Assembly: GCF_030272615.1 (NCBI RefSeq)
Contig: NC_081413.1
Coordinates: 21,886,501-21,950,500, forward strand
Reading direction: 5' to 3'
Length of the DNA stretch: 64,000 bases
From: Cryptomeria japonica
Taxonomy: Eukaryota; Streptophyta; Pinopsida; Cupressales; Cupressaceae
In this document: piece by piece, positions 1-12,567 of the stretch
How positions within the stretch are numbered: the stretch's first letter is position 1
Layout: every line of letters begins with the position of its first letter
Notes under the pieces: generated by a model
What the model was told of the DNA's origin: nothing
Database searches by the model: none
What the model saw: only the letters and a program-made list of their open reading frames with translations
Program-made: the position numbers and the translations under genes

Positions 1-1755
1 CAATCAATCATGAAGAACAACTAGCCGGTAGAACAAAGTCACTAATATCAGTAAACTGGTAATGATTATGTTTTATTTTTAATTTGTTGTCACTGGCCGA
101 CATAAGTAAAGTGTGTATTACAAGATTATCCAGATTCATTGAACCTAGGAAATTGTTCCACGATTATTAGCCGACTAAGTTGATGTCTATAAAAATTGTG
201 ATGAGTTATGAGATGAGGTATGCGAATGAAGGCGAATATTTAGAGTTTGATTTTTCGATAATCAGAGAAGCTCTATATGGATGTGTTGTTAATTTATTGC
301 GCAGAACTAAAGTGGACCTTATGAAGCATAGAGGTGCTACATGCAAACTAGTTTACTTTTGTTTTCCTTATAGTTGCAGCAGTCAAATCCTATAACTAGG
401 TAGGTCCTAAAAGGCCTAAAATTGTAAATCCCCTAATAGGGTAGCTCATTAACTTGAGTCTAAATCCTCTTGCGAGGTTTCTCCTAACAGAGCAAAGGTT
501 TTTATTGGGCTAAGGTAAATCCCTTAATCGAGTGACTCCTAACACAGTTTTCTCCTAACCAGGCATATTTGTCTGACCTTAACTAGTCAAAGATTTCTAT
601 TGTGTAGATAGTGAATCTTATGGATATTAACTCCCACCATGATTTTTCCCTTTTAAGTTTCTATGTATAAATCTGTGTGTTATGTGGAGATTGATATATT
701 GGGTATTAGCTTATGTGGTGATATTTCTTTTATGTTTAATAAGATTTAACTTATTTAAAGTGGTTATTAGATTTGTGTTGTGGTTTTTGCTTGCACTCAG
801 CGCCTTATAAGTTTACCAGGATCATGAAGGGCCAAACTAGGCCCTTAAGTGGCGATGAATTTTTTTAAAAGTAGAGTTACCTACAACTTGACATAAAATT
901 TTGAATAGGTTATAAACATAATTTTAAATTATGTAAAATTAAAATTTATAAAAAAAAAATGAATGTAGTTTATAAGATATTATTTTTTCTTGAAAAAAAA
1001 GTAAATATATCTTGTAAAAATTTGAAATTTCAATGTAGTGGTACAATATTTTCAAAAAAAGGATACTAGGAAGGTGTATGTCTAGCCAACGTAAGTACAA
1101 GAACATAATATTTTTTATGAAACTTTGAATATAAGCAAATGGCACATACCCACATGTGCTGCATATTTTTTTGTAATTTCTTTCCAAGTAAATAATTAGT
1201 TATGATTTTTTTACGAGAAATTTTATAATATATATAAAAACTTGTATATCTCATCACTATAACTTGGTCAAAACTTTATGAAATTCAACTTTTTTGTCCT
1301 ATAGTATACAAAAAATAGAATGCGGTATGTGAAACCATTTGAAAGTTATAGATGCTTTTCAATTAGCGTATCAATCAACACTTCAATCTTAATGCATTTA
1401 GAAAATCAATAATCATTACATATTAAATTTAAAATAAGATAATTTATATTTGTAGAAAGGTAAAAATTTACTTGATAAACCCTTTTTGTTTCATCAATCA
1501 TATTAAAAAATATCATTAGCCACATAGGAAAAGTCCAAAAAACCAAGAAAAACTTCTAGTAAGCACATTTTTGTTGTTGACTTTCTAGGTTTAGCACATG
1601 CAAGACAAATTCCAAAGAAATCTCGAGGAAAATTTCAAAGGTGTATATTTTTGTTAGAAAAATAGATATATGTTGCTAATGGATATCCATTGCTAATGAA
1701 TATCCATTAGAAACAATATTTGACTAGTTTTATCTATTATTTAATTATTTGGTTG
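1..1755. other. Non-coding stretch, no gene recognised
   Basis: No convincing gene is visible. Short open frames, such as 71 codons at 180-395, show no family motif. The part from about 400 to 760 has a spliced-leader-like or LTR-like texture: short phrases such as aatccccta, atagggtagctc and tttctcctaac recur there, followed by tataaatctgtgtgttatg. This resembles the 3' part of plant LTR elements, but I cannot define its ends. The rest, 840-1755, is AT-rich and featureless. Confidence 0.4.
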
Positions 1756-2860
1756 TGTAGCATAATAAATTGTAACCTTGTACAATTCACACCTCATATT
1801 GGTGCTCCTATTTTAGCATGTCCTATCTTCATTCTCCCAAGATCATTTTGACCCTTTTCTACTTCAATTTGATGTCACCTAATTGCACAGCTGATTGGAC
1901 CCCATCTAGGGGCTATGCCTCCTTTTTTGCTAGTATGTTTGTCCTATTTTTGGAGGACAAGGCGTTCGGGCACCCCTATCTAGACCATGGCTTCCCCACC
2001 TCCTTGGTCCTCCATAAATAGAACCCTTTTCAAATATAGGTAGGCATTTCTCTTCCCTATTAGATTTTCATCCAAGAGGCTCCACTTGATGGTTGGAGGT
2101 CAACCTAATCACTAATTTACCTAGGGAACCTTATATAACGACATCCTATCAAATATTTTTGACATTTACACTCTATCACACTCATACCCAAGCATTCATA
2201 CACTTGTCAAGCATTCATAATCAAGCATTCTCAATTATTGAAGGCAACATCTCATCCCACCATATCCTTCAAGTTTCATAGAGAAAAGTCACATCAATCT
2301 TAATTAAAGCATGTATATTTGATTAGTTCATACATGTGTTTTCCATGTTATTTAATTCTATATTTGTTACTACATCTAACAAACATTATATCGTCAATCT
2401 TCTACCAATCATTGCAAATCTGAGGTATATCTTCTATCATTTACTTCAATATTTACATTTTCTTCTTTAATTCAATTCAAGTTTGATTCCTAATTGGGGT
2501 TTGACATAAGGAAAACACCCATGCACAAACCCTTTCCCTCTTTCTATGTGCAAGAAATTGATTCAAGTGTTGTGATCAAATATTTTGATAGAATAGATGA
2601 CAACAAAGAGGTTCATCTTTTACATGAGTGAAAAGTGGATGATCAGGTAGGTTCCCACTGTTGTAGTCCTAGGAATTCAACTTGATCTTCTGATAGGGAA
2701 TTTTGTGTCTTTTCTATCCAAAAAACATCCCACTTATCTACCTAAAATTTGTAGGACCAAGGCACCCTACCCTCCTAGTACCAACAATTTAGCTCAAATT
2801 TCTAGCTACAGACTCTGTTCCACTTTATCTTCTCATATCTTTGTTTGTGGCTCTATGTGA
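1756..2860 (+). repeat. Ty3/gypsy-like LTR remnant (copy A)
   Basis: It begins TGTAGCATAATAAATTGTAA, which aligns by eye with the LTR starts at 3311 and 22269 (TGTAGC...TAAA.TTGT). Shared landmarks follow in the same order as in the 22269 copy: a segment with GGACAAGGC and CCTTGGTCC, a run of attcaagcattc-type words, a gtttgac...aaaccc block, TTTCTATGTG, then GTAGGACCAAGGCACC and gctcaaatttc. No target duplication was found. The 3' boundary is approximate. The copy is strongly diverged from the others, so it is old. Confidence 0.5.
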
Positions 2861-3310
2861 AGTTTGAAACATTCTATTATTGTTGTTTTTGTTCAATTAT
2901 CTATTTTTTCCCTAAAACTTGTACAACTTCAAATCCAATTTCAACTCAACTCAAGGAGTAACACCAGTTTGAGCTGCATTCAATCTCTTAGAGATTTGGA
3001 TAAATCAAATTTATCTTCCCTCCTTAATGTTGGTGTGCATCTTAGTGGCTTTGTAATCTAGTATTTCAATTTTGTTTCATGACTCATAGTAAGAACAAAT
3101 ATTACTAGGCTAATATAGTCATGCTCTCTTTCCCTTTAATGTGTTGTGTTTTTAATCTCAGTATTAGAATAGTAAGATCCTGAAGTCCCTAGGTGCTTGG
3201 TGTGTCTTGTCTCTTTGGTATTTTGACTTGAAATTTTTTCAATGCAAATTTGTAGTTTACCACGAGTATGGCTATAGTAGTATCACATTCTCACTAAAGT
3301 GGGGGTTGAA
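2861..3310 (+). mobile_element. Gypsy-like internal remnant with polypurine tract
   Basis: This lies between LTR copies A and B. The last 230 bp match the element end at about 22040-22268 in landmark order: atgactcatagt, gtaagatcct, ggtgcttggtgt, tttaccacgagtatg, then CTAAAGTGGGGGTTGAA directly before the next LTR. That last word is a polypurine tract, the expected primer site for plus-strand synthesis. No gag or pol coding is left, so nearly the whole interior has been lost. Confidence 0.5.
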
Positions 3311-3975
3311 TGTAGCATCGTAAATTATATCCATATACAATTTATCCTCACCTGGACCTCAGCTTGGTATTCTCTCTTTTAGTGTCTGATGTTTGCATTG
3401 ATTCTTCTCACACATTCTTCAAATCTACTTTCTCAACTCCCCTTTTGTCTCATATCCAAATTTGAGTCATTATTTCTAGGACCAAGGCACTAGGGCACCA
3501 TGGTCCTAGCTCAAGACAAGGATACCCCACTACCTTGGTCCTCTTAATTAGAACCTAAACTTGGTCCCAACAATAGTCATATTAAGTGGGTAGAAATGTA
3601 GGTCCCATATCTACCTACTCCGAAAATCCAAATAATTTTTGGATGATTTTAAAGTATAAAAGGAGGCCTGCCCCTCTCATTTGAAGTCTATGTCTAAGTT
3701 GGATCTCTATCTCAATTACACTCTAATAAATTCAAGTGAGCAAGCAATAAAGTGTTCATCAAGCATAAACGGAGAGATTTAGTCAAGTTCAAGAATTCAA
3801 GATTGCATCCATGATCAACCTTCCATGAAGACATTCTATATGACATCATAAACCCTTAAATGATGATTCAAGAAAGCTTCATCAAGGCATTAACTTCATT
3901 TACAAACAATTAATTTCATATCTTGCCTTTCCCTCAAAATAAAAGCATCTTTCTGAAATTCAATTCTATTTCTAT
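3311..3975 (+). repeat. Ty3/gypsy-like LTR remnant (copy B)
   Basis: It begins TGTAGCATCGTAAATT immediately after a polypurine tract. It carries the family dyad AGGACCAAGGCA...CATGGTCCT at about 3478-3510, and CCTTGGTCCTC near 3530. A TATA-like TATAAA sits at 3655-3660, followed by aggaggcctgcccctctca, a layout like that of other plant LTR promoters. Compared with the 22269 copy it is shorter and diverged. The end near 3975 is approximate and no terminal CA or target duplication could be assigned. Confidence 0.5.
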
Positions 3976-4340
3976 TTTCAATTATCATAAAACTAGCAAG
4001 CATGAATTCTATTAAAAAATTTAATATTTTTTATGTGGACCCCACATTCACTTTTGCAATACATAATGGAAATAAAAATAAATTTTGTTTAGTCGTAGAC
4101 TTAGTAAGTAATCTGTTTGATAATATAATTTAAATTTATAGAAAATTGAATCCAATTTTGATTTCATGTTATCTGTTATTACTAAGAATCCATATTATGA
4201 TTGATAACATTAGAAAAATATGGTAAATATGGTGAAGTTTCCTAAGACAATGAAATTTAATGCCTAGAATATAGATGAATTGCCAATTATCTTTCATAAG
4301 TTTTATTGAAGTGCAAAATCATTACAATACTTCAACATGT
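3976..4340. other. AT-rich stretch, nothing recognised
   Basis: AT-rich DNA without an ORF or recognisable repeat boundary, between two LTR-like segments. Confidence 0.4.
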
Positions 4341-5655
4341 TGTAGATGCCTAAAATTAACTAAATTAATATTTAATTAATTTAGCCTCTTCACATAATTA
4401 ATTATATTAACTATGTTATTCCTCTGAAAATTAATTAAATTATATTTTAATTAATTTTATCACCTTAGCCATATAATTAATTTATCAAAATTAATTATAT
4501 CCTATTCTTCTAATAATCATTTAAATCCCCAACCTTAGTCAATATTTCTTGTAAATCCTAATTAGCTAATCGATTCCGGTTAAAATTACTAGATTTCAAC
4601 AATCCATAAAGATATTTATTGCTACTTCTAGATTTCATTGTGTGACCTTTTTTGAAAAATAATGTTACACAATCAAATCTAGAAGAAGCAATAGATAATT
4701 CTAGTTAATTAACTAATCACTTGATTCCTACAAATCACCCTTCTAATCCCCATCATATACCCTAATTAATTATAGCCTAATCATAATTATCATTTCCTAC
4801 AATTTAATATTCCTGAACTCATTCTCTCTCTTTATGTCCCATCCTCCTAACTCACCTACTTTCTCTCTAATCCTCCATCATCTCATCTAGTCACTCTCCT
4901 TTATGATTTGTACATCCCTATGAGTCGACCCTTTCCCATAAATGGCCTTCACATCTCATTCTCCAACCTTAAATGCTATTTACTTTTGGTTCACTCATGG
5001 AATGTCAAGTCCCTTGAATATCCCCATAACCCCCTCTTCCTAAAGAATTTTTAATTTCGTTATCCTTTATTCTCCCCATGCTTCTCCTTTCTTGAGAATT
5101 TTTAATTCTTCTTGTCCTCTCCCAAGGAATTTTATATTCTTTTCCTCTCTCTCAAGGTAATGGGAACTCTTCCCCATGTACTTAAGAAGTGTGGAGACAA
5201 GAAATACCTTATGGAAAATCTCTTGGATCTCCCACTTGTCATCTCAAATCCTCTCTCACTCACTTTCAATCCTAACCCTCCATTATTATTTGATCTTGGC
5301 CATCCATTTTGGGCCTCTCCAATCTATAAATTGGAGTCTCATCTCCTCTCATATCAATTCATCTTTTTCACATTGTTATGTTGTCCCGTTGAGCAACAAA
5401 ATCATACATTGCACCCACATTATGCCAAAATATTATCTCATATAAGCTTATCCACCTGTCACATTGTCCAAGCCCTATATTTTGTTGTGAAGTGGAGAGA
5501 GATCCATATCCCTCACTTAATGGAGTAAATCAAGTAGACATGAAGAGTCCATTCCACTTCCCGCTCAATCGGAGGAGGTGAAGAACGAAGGTAAAAAAAA
5601 TTCACTTTGTCTCCTTTTATACTTTTGTTTTCTTATTTTATACTGCATGCATGTG
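4341..5655 (+). repeat. Probable LTR (start TGTAGATGCC, TATA at 5335)
   Basis: It begins TGTAGATGCCTAAAATTAAC and continues with TTAATTAAT-rich sequence, a start type shared by plant LTRs. TATAAA at 5335-5340 is followed by ttggagtctcatctcctctc, resembling the LTR promoter layout at 3655 and 54071. The longest open frame (5112-5528) has no family motif and is probably chance. I looked for a 5-bp duplication of CATGT at the far end and did not find one, so the end near 5655 and the LTR call itself are tentative. Confidence 0.35.
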
Positions 5656-7929
5656 ATTATGCTAACATGGATTTGCCTAGCCTCATTCTAACATGCCCAG
5701 TGGGACCCATAGTACCTTAAATTTAACTTTTTTTGTGAGATTTTTTGTTAAGGTTTGCACAGGTCTTGGATTGACATCTCTACCTCACATTGATTTTTGT
5801 GCTACTCTTTGACATATGTTCTACTGAATTGACTTCTATGTCTCGTCGTTTTCAAATTTAATACTATTTTTGCAAGCTCTATGTTTTGACGTCTCCATCT
5901 ATAAAATGACATCTATGCCTTTGTTTCACTATCTATGCATAGGATTTCGATGTCCCTTCCTAACATATGTTCTATGCATTATTTCTCATTTTTAACAAAA
6001 AAAAAATTTAAAAATCACAAAAATATTTTAATTTTTGGCTCTCTAGTTTTGTTAATCTTTAGGTCTCTATTTGCTTTAAAGACTGTAGCAAAAATTTGAT
6101 CTATGATTCTAATTGTTTTCTCGGAACATTGAAATCTATGTTTGTGCAAACATTTTGACATTTGCACCTACCCTTTATTGTCTCTACTTTAGTCATTTTT
6201 ATACAAAGATTTTACTAATCATATGGTGGTTTTTGCAACTTTTCTCATTTATCAAAGACTAGAATTCATAAACTACTAATTTTTGCCATGTTTGAGTGGG
6301 ATAGTAGGTATATGCTCTCCTATTGTGAAATCTTGGGTGACCACAAACCAGACCTATCTCCTTTTTTATCATAGTCTAGAACCCTTAGAGGGCCTACCTC
6401 TCGACAAGATTTAATCTGGTGAGAGTGAATGAACCAAGTAGTACTCTTTCAGTCCATTATATAAATATTCATAAGAATAAAAAAATTCATTCTCACCTGG
6501 CGTCGATGTGTTGTACCAATGGATGTCTCCTATGGTATCCTTGTGATGGGCTAAACCCTCATTGTGAGGGTTGGGAGGCCTCTTAATTGAGCAAACCACT
6601 ACATATATAGCCACTAGTATTTCCCCAAAAGCTAACAAAAGACCTATTGTTGTAGAGGCTAAAATCTCATTTTCTTGTTGGTGCAGGAGGTTGGACCTTC
6701 AAAGTCATCTCGCATCGTACTATTCAAAGTAGAGATAGATGTCCTCCAATTCATAGGATCTTCAAATCTTCAAGGTATGAGATTCTAGTATGTCCGAGAA
6801 GTGTGTGTTGTGCAAGGGGGAGCCAATGCTACTCGAAGTCTATCTAACCGCTTTGTCTAAATATATGGAGAGATCCAAGTCGGGAATGAATAAGTAGAAT
6901 CCTCTTTCCAGCCTAGGTAGTGCATGTTGTTGTGTGTTTTCAATTGTGCATATCAGTGAATTTTATAAAATCAAGCTAATCTAGGGCCTCCTTTTCACGC
7001 TTTTGTCAAGTGCCTCCTTGTCCAATGTGTATCCATTCTTTCCACCTCTTTCCAAGACAAACAAGTCTAACATTTCCAAATTTAACCAAAAATTTGACCA
7101 AAATCCATCAAATTTGCCATGTCACTGATAAACTGGATTTCACCATTTGCACCTGAGTTTTGCCCTCTCTGCCTCTATTTTTCCATCTACATTTTACTGA
7201 GGATCATCATCTATGTCTAAGAATTTCCATCTTTTCTTGATCTAAGTTTCCAATCAATTTTCATCCATGCACCATAACCAAAAGTCTCTCAAGCATCCCA
7301 AAAAGTCAATCTATCGTTAAGTCAAGAAAAAGAAACATGGTCTCAAGAAAATATTAAAGTGGCAGAGCTTCTTATATAAAAACTGAAAGCTCATTGAAAC
7401 ATTGAACCTTTTTGCATCATTTAATATGTTATTTATATCCTCTGAAAGCATCTAGAACCTTCTCTAGGTCATCAGTATGATGAAACATGGGCATACAAGA
7501 GGTTAAACCCCCAAAATATTAGCAAACAAAGGAGAACATTTGTAGTCTGATCCAAAAGCTAAATAGGACATAATTCAACATATAATACATCTCCATATTT
7601 GAAAAAATATTAAAATAGTGGCACACATACTCCAAGTCAGTTGGAATAAAATGTGCATCTCCCAATGAGGTTGGCCCTAAACACTTTCATGGTTGAAGGG
7701 AAGTAAATACAAACTGAGGCAAGAGATAGAATAGACCCAAATTATCTTAGCATACCTCTCCATGTTGGCACAAACCATAAATAATTGACACAAATATACC
7801 ACATTAGCCAAACAACAACTTAATTTTCTAAATATCCACTCTAATCAACAAATAGTTATAGAAAGATTAGGAAGCACAATACAGAGAACAAGAGAGAACC
7901 ATATGAGTATCAACATCATTCTTTGAATT
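5656..7929. other. Non-coding, possible retroelement leader
   Basis: No coding frame is supported. The position, downstream of a probable LTR, and phrases such as gtttgagtgggatag and gtgaccacaaaccagacc suggest an untranslated retroelement leader, but no primer-binding site is visible. The minus-strand 75-codon frame at 6411-6638 shows no motif. From about 7100 on, nothing is recognised. Confidence 0.3.
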
Positions 7930-7936
7930 CCTAGCT

Positions 7937-9062
7937 ATGATGGGTGATTCCCTAGGAAGATTCATGGGTTTTGAAGAATATTTCATCAATGGAAGTGTAG
8001 GTTATAAACCTTGATTTCTATTAGAGATGCCCACAAATAGTGGAGATATGGATGATATGGAAATAATTTTAAAAAATGGTAAATTGATCCAAAAGACTAA
8101 GATTGACAGGGAGAATAATGTAGGTAGATGGCTCATGTGAAAGCATCTAACATTTTTAACAATTAGAGAGTAGAAAAGAAAACCCTAACCCTACCCCATC
8201 AAGATATAATAAGCATAAAGCATACACTACCTCACCAGAGAAAGCACAAGTTGTGGCTAGATATTATGATAGTGATGGCATGGTTTATAAGGACAAAACG
8301 ATCTTGGATGAAAAGGGGCAAGGTTATAACAAAAAGAGGAAGCTATAACTAACATAAGACATGGAATGCAAGGGTGGTTTCTCTCTTATAGAAGACATGG
8401 GTGAGGCATAGAAAAAATGTCATCAGGAAGATAATGAGGGATCAATAGGCCCTAAGATAATGTCAATGTGGAAACTAATAAACAAGAGGAATCCATAACA
8501 TTTTAAGGAGAATACATGATGAAGAATTTGTAGACTGAGGAAAGTTTAACAACACTAGTCCAAATTGAGATGTATGAAGAAGTAGAAGGTTAGGAAAATG
8601 CATTGATGTAGGAGGAAGATAATAGGACACCAATCCAAATTACACAAGATTTTGAAATAGAATTCACAAAATAGTTAGAGGAGAAAATAATGGAGGAGGC
8701 ATGTGAGGTGATGAAAAATCCAATAGAAAATAAGTATTTCCTTGAAGTAGTAGATATTGTACCAGATTTGGATCAACCACCACAGGAAAGATTTTTGGTG
8801 GAGGGCATGGATGATGAAGAGATGATTAAAAATGAATAAAATTTACTTTTTGGAGAGATGAAAGACCTAGACATTAATTGTAAAAAGGAAGATGAAGATG
8901 GAAAATAGGCCTATGTCAAACACCATCCACAAAAATGACATCAAATTATGGACAAATGAGCTCTTAGGGAAAAATATCCAACAAGGAAATGTAGGATTTG
9001 AATGGAGAGGCCAAGGGAAAAACTAAAATTTCATGGATGCTAAGATCAAGGAAGGGAGATCT
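7937..9062 (+). pseudogene. LINE A ORF1 (gag-like) relic
   Basis: The first ATG pair, at 7937, opens MMGDSLGRFMGFEEYF. Further frames then follow, including a stretch near 8195-8290 reading YTTSPEKAQVVARYYDSDG, and an acidic stretch near 8610-8840 with EEDNRTPIQITQDFEIEF, a stop, then EEACEVMKNPIENKYF and PDLDQPPQERFLVEGMDDEE. The order, length and position directly upstream of an endonuclease match the nucleic-acid-binding ORF1 of plant L1 elements. No zinc knuckle could be identified. The start is uncertain and at least two frame changes are needed. Confidence 0.55.
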
Positions 9063-9919
9063 TCTTCCCTAGGGGTCATGAGCGTTATAACATGGAATAT
9101 TAGCGACTTTAATTCCCCTAATGAATACTACTTGATCAAGCATCTAGGCTAAAATTATGCTAGGGATCCATTGTATTGCTTCAAAAAATAAAACCGATTA
9201 GTGTTGATTTTTTATTTGTTTAAAACAAAAATTAAAATATGGAATGGACTTTTTATTTCAGTTTAGGGGCCTTTGGGTGCATAGCTATAATATGGAATCC
9301 TTAGATTGTGGATGTGGTAAAACTACATGTGGATGTAAACTAAGTAAGTTGTATGGTTAGGAACATTTGCACCAAATTAAACTTTGTGCTAATCAATATA
9401 TATGTCCTGAATGCTTGAATAAGGAAAGGAGAACTTTGGATGTATTTGGATCTAGATTTACATCATTCCTAGAAAATCAGCATATCCTTCCAAATGGGTA
9501 CTTCAATGCAATTCAGTGTAACAATGGGAATGTTAGGGGTATTCGAAGGAAAAATCAATCTTAGAGTGACTTTTCTAACTAGGTAGAAAGGAATAATTAT
9601 TGGATATCCACTCATCTAGTGAAAAATATACCTAGACTAATTGGAGAATAAGTTTTAGTCACATTTCAAAGAAACTATACTACTTGTTCATGAGAGACCT
9701 TACAAAATTTCAATATGGATTTGAATGTTTGATATTTCCATGTTCTTAGAGGTCTAATCATTTTCCCTTACAACTGGATATATGAGGAGATAATCAATCA
9801 TATAGGAGTCCATTTAAATTATAAAACATGTGATGATAGAGGAAAATATTTTTAGAGTGTAAAAGGAATGGTGGAGTCAAGACAATTTTCATGGACAAAA
9901 AATTTTCATCTTCATACCT

Positions 9920-9936
9920 AAACTAAAGAGGCTAAA
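9920..9936 (+). repeat. Target-site duplication, left copy
   Basis: AAACTAAAGAGGCTAAA, identical to 10083-10099. The leading As of the right copy may belong partly to the inserted tail. Confidence 0.65.
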
Positions 9937-10082
9937 TGTTGTTTGTCTGTGTTTCCTTTGTTTCTGTGAATTCTTGAGGTTGATCCCCTATTTTGATGTT
10001 GTTTCATGTATGTTTGGTCGATGACCGGCTGTTGTAAAACTTTTGGTTTTGGGTCCATGTAAAACCAGTTTATTTTTATCAA
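9937..10082 (+). mobile_element. Short LINE 3' tail inserted in LINE A
   Basis: A 146-bp segment begins tgttgtttgtctgtgtttcc and ends ccagtttatttttatcaaa. It is flanked by a perfect 17-bp direct repeat, AAACTAAAGAGGCTAAA, at 9920-9936 and 10083-10099. The endonuclease-to-RT linker coding resumes right after it. The long target duplication, the A-rich end and the LINE-like 3' UTR texture indicate a severely 5'-truncated LINE copy inserted by target-primed reverse transcription. Confidence 0.65.
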
Positions 10083-10099
10083 AAACTAAAGAGGCTAAA
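10083..10099 (+). repeat. Target-site duplication, right copy
   Basis: AAACTAAAGAGGCTAAA, identical to 9920-9936. Confidence 0.65.
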
Positions 10100-11580
10100 G
10101 AATAATTTAAAACTTTGGAACTAAAACTGTTTCAAGGATATATTTGAAACAAAGTATAAATTAGATATAGAATTACAAAATCTTTAGGCGGTTATAAAAA
10201 ATTGAATGAATGAAGGCTCATTCTTGAAGGGGAAAAAAATTGTTACATGAGGATTCTTGGCCAAGGAGGAGATATTATAGAAAAAATCATGGGAGACATG
10301 GACCAAGGACGACGATAGTAATAAAAATAATTTTCTTAATAGCAATGAACAAAGAATAATAATAAATCAAATTGCTTCCCTCAAATTATGAGAAGGATCA
10401 AGAGTTGAGGATCCCAAGGCTATAGCTAGAGTTGTGGTTTCTTTGTTTAATAATCCCCTTACCTCCATGGAGAGAACAAACATATTATCGTAAAAGGAGA
10501 TATTACAATACATCCCTAGTTTGGTCATAGAAGCTCAAAACAATCTTCTTAATCAAGAGTTCTCTTTAAACTCCCCCTGGAAAAGGCTCCTAGTCCCGAT
10601 GGACGATCAAAAAGTTTCTTTGATGAATGTTGGGAAATTATTGGTCATGATCTTGCTGATTCTATTAATGCCTCTTTGTAATTAGGGAACTTAATGAGGG
10701 ACATGAGCTTGACACCTTCATTTCTATTATTTCTAAGAAGATGGCTATAGAGACACTTGATGACTTTCATCCCATTTCCTTATGCAATATTGTTTATAAG
10801 GTAATGGAAAAAGCCATGGTAAATAGATTAAAAAAATTCTTCCAAACATCATATTAGGTTTTTATTTGGGTAGATACATCGTGGATGGGGTAATTATTAC
10901 CCAGGCGGATTGGAGATTCTTGCTCAAAACCATGGAGGCCTTTCATTTGAATTCAAGATGGATAAATTAGATTTATATGTACATCTCTACCCTGAGATTT
11001 TTAATATTGGTGAATAGCTCACCCAAAGGATTTTTTTAAATATCTCACGGTATCGAGCAAGGCGACCCACTGTCTCCTTTCTTATTCATTATAATGGGTG
11101 AAGCCATAGGAAAAAATTTGACCAAGAGTGTGGAGGTAACTCATCAATGGTTTGGAAGTAAGTAGCTCTCTATCCCCACTATCACACAACCAATTTATGG
11201 ATGACACCATTCTATGTGGCAATGCTAAGAAAAGGGAGGCGTACCACATGAAGAACATACTAAATCGATATGCACTAGCTTTAGGATAGGAGGTCAATAG
11301 AGAGAAATCCTAAATATTTTTCTTCAATAAAACTCCACAAATGGAAAGAGACATCCTAAATATCATATAATTTAGACAAAGACCATGTTGTTATTTCAAC
11401 CTTCCACTAGCCAAAGGTCTAGACCTAACTTAATCTTTGGGACACTCTAAAGTGCAAAATGGATGACAAGATGGCTTGTTAGAAAAAAAAATGGTTGTCA
11501 TGGGCAGGTAGTTTGACCATATTAAATTTGGTTATCTTATCCACATCCATTTATCTTATGTCATGTATGTCATTTATCTG

Positions 11581-12270
11581 CAATATTTTGACATAACTCT
11601 ATTAGGGTTGGGCTAGGGTTTAGAGGGTGAGGTATATTTTGTTTTCATTCTATTTTTTATAATATTCGATAGCATGAGGACATTTGTTGCTCTTTGATGT
11701 AAACATGTAAAAAAAATTATATTGTTATGAATAATACAAATACTTCCTACTTTGTAGTATACTATACTGAGCAAGAAAAAAAATATTTTCAATGAAGTGT
11801 CACATTCCAAAGAAAAACTATTATGGAATTTTGAAATATCCATAATCAAATAATTGATCAATGAAATGGCACATTCTACTCTGTAAATAAAGAAAATGAA
11901 AATATTATGAAATAAAAAAGATTTCAAAATAAATAATTATAATATAATATAAACATTATAGTGAAAACATACATTTTTCTTAGAAAGATAATAATAATTT
12001 AATTTAAAAACTTATATAACCATAATTATAGTAATAAAATTAATCATAAATTTAGTTATTATTATTTTAAGATTATCTTATTTGATGTATATTTATGTAA
12101 TAATAATTATAACCATCTTAATAAATCAACTATTAATAATTATAAAACTATATGATATAAACATTAGAATGAAAATATGCACTCTTTTAATGACTAAATA
12201 AAATATATTTAAATTCATGATTAAAAGTTATTAAATTATTTTGTATATATTAAAATGATTAAAATAAAAA
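11581..12270. other. AT-rich flank of LINE B with two tandem-repeat units
   Basis: No gene. About 11785-11930 holds two units of the AT-rich repeat seen as a long array at 18840-19920 (caatgaa.tg.cacattc, aaaatattatgaaat). The remainder is AT-rich with no feature I can name. Confidence 0.5.
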
Positions 12271-12282
12271 ATATACTTTTCA
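12271..12282 (+). repeat. LINE B target-site duplication, left copy
   Basis: ATATACTTTTCA, matched exactly at 18562-18573. Base composition changes sharply at this point, from AT-rich flank to balanced element sequence. Confidence 0.7.
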
Positions 12283-12567
12283 AAGGTTTTGAGGAACTGC
12301 AAACTTTTGGGAGGAGATGCGAATTTGAAACCAGTTATGTGAATTAAATCACTGTGAAATTAAGCGCTGATGTCACTGCTAGTGTGGACCCCTTTCATGT
12401 TGGCATGGACGCAATCTCGACTGTGATTGTGTGGAGGAGAACTGCTCCTCCACATGGTGTGCATTCTCTAACCCTACACTCTGCAATGTTAGCATAATAA
12501 AAATCTTCTTCTTTTTTCATTTAAGTCTGGTCCTTCTCACACGTGCGAGGTCTCCCTCGGCTCCTAA

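Larger units (their letters stand above)
9078..11576 (+). pseudogene. LINE A ORF2 relic: endonuclease and reverse transcriptase
   Basis: The APE-type endonuclease starts MSVITWNISDFN at 9078. The usual GDFN motif appears near 9500 as NGYFNAIQCNN, so the Asp is replaced by Tyr. An SDHFPL-like segment is at about 9750. After the short insertion come a DIFETK...LDIELQN linker (about 10140), KAPSPDGRSKSFFDECW (10575), FHPISLCNIVYKVMEKA (10770), HGIEQGDPLSPFLFIIMGEA (11045) and a FMDDTILCGNA catalytic-loop equivalent (about 11196) that keeps both Asp residues. LPLAKG is near 11405. Many stops and frameshifts rule out a functional product. Confidence 0.85.
7930..11580 (+). mobile_element. L1-type LINE A, decayed and truncated
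   Basis: A non-LTR retrotransposon relic. In order it shows an acidic ORF1 relic (7937-9062), an endonuclease start (9078, ITWNISDFNSPN), the endonuclease core, the reverse transcriptase segments and the post-RT motif LWDTLKCKMDDKMACWKKK near 11445. Coding breaks off around 11576 in sequence matching the thumb or post-RT region, so the 3' third and tail are missing. Many frameshifts and stops mark it as much older than LINE B. It is interrupted at 9937-10082 by a short insertion. Confidence 0.85.

Noticed and set aside
5112-5528. 138-codon frame as a gene
   Set aside because: It lies across a probable LTR promoter (TATAAA at 5335), has no family motif, and a second frame is open over the same stretch.
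8180-8200. Telomere-like aaccctaaccctacc
   Set aside because: Only two repeat-like units occur, within LINE A coding, so it is not a telomeric array.
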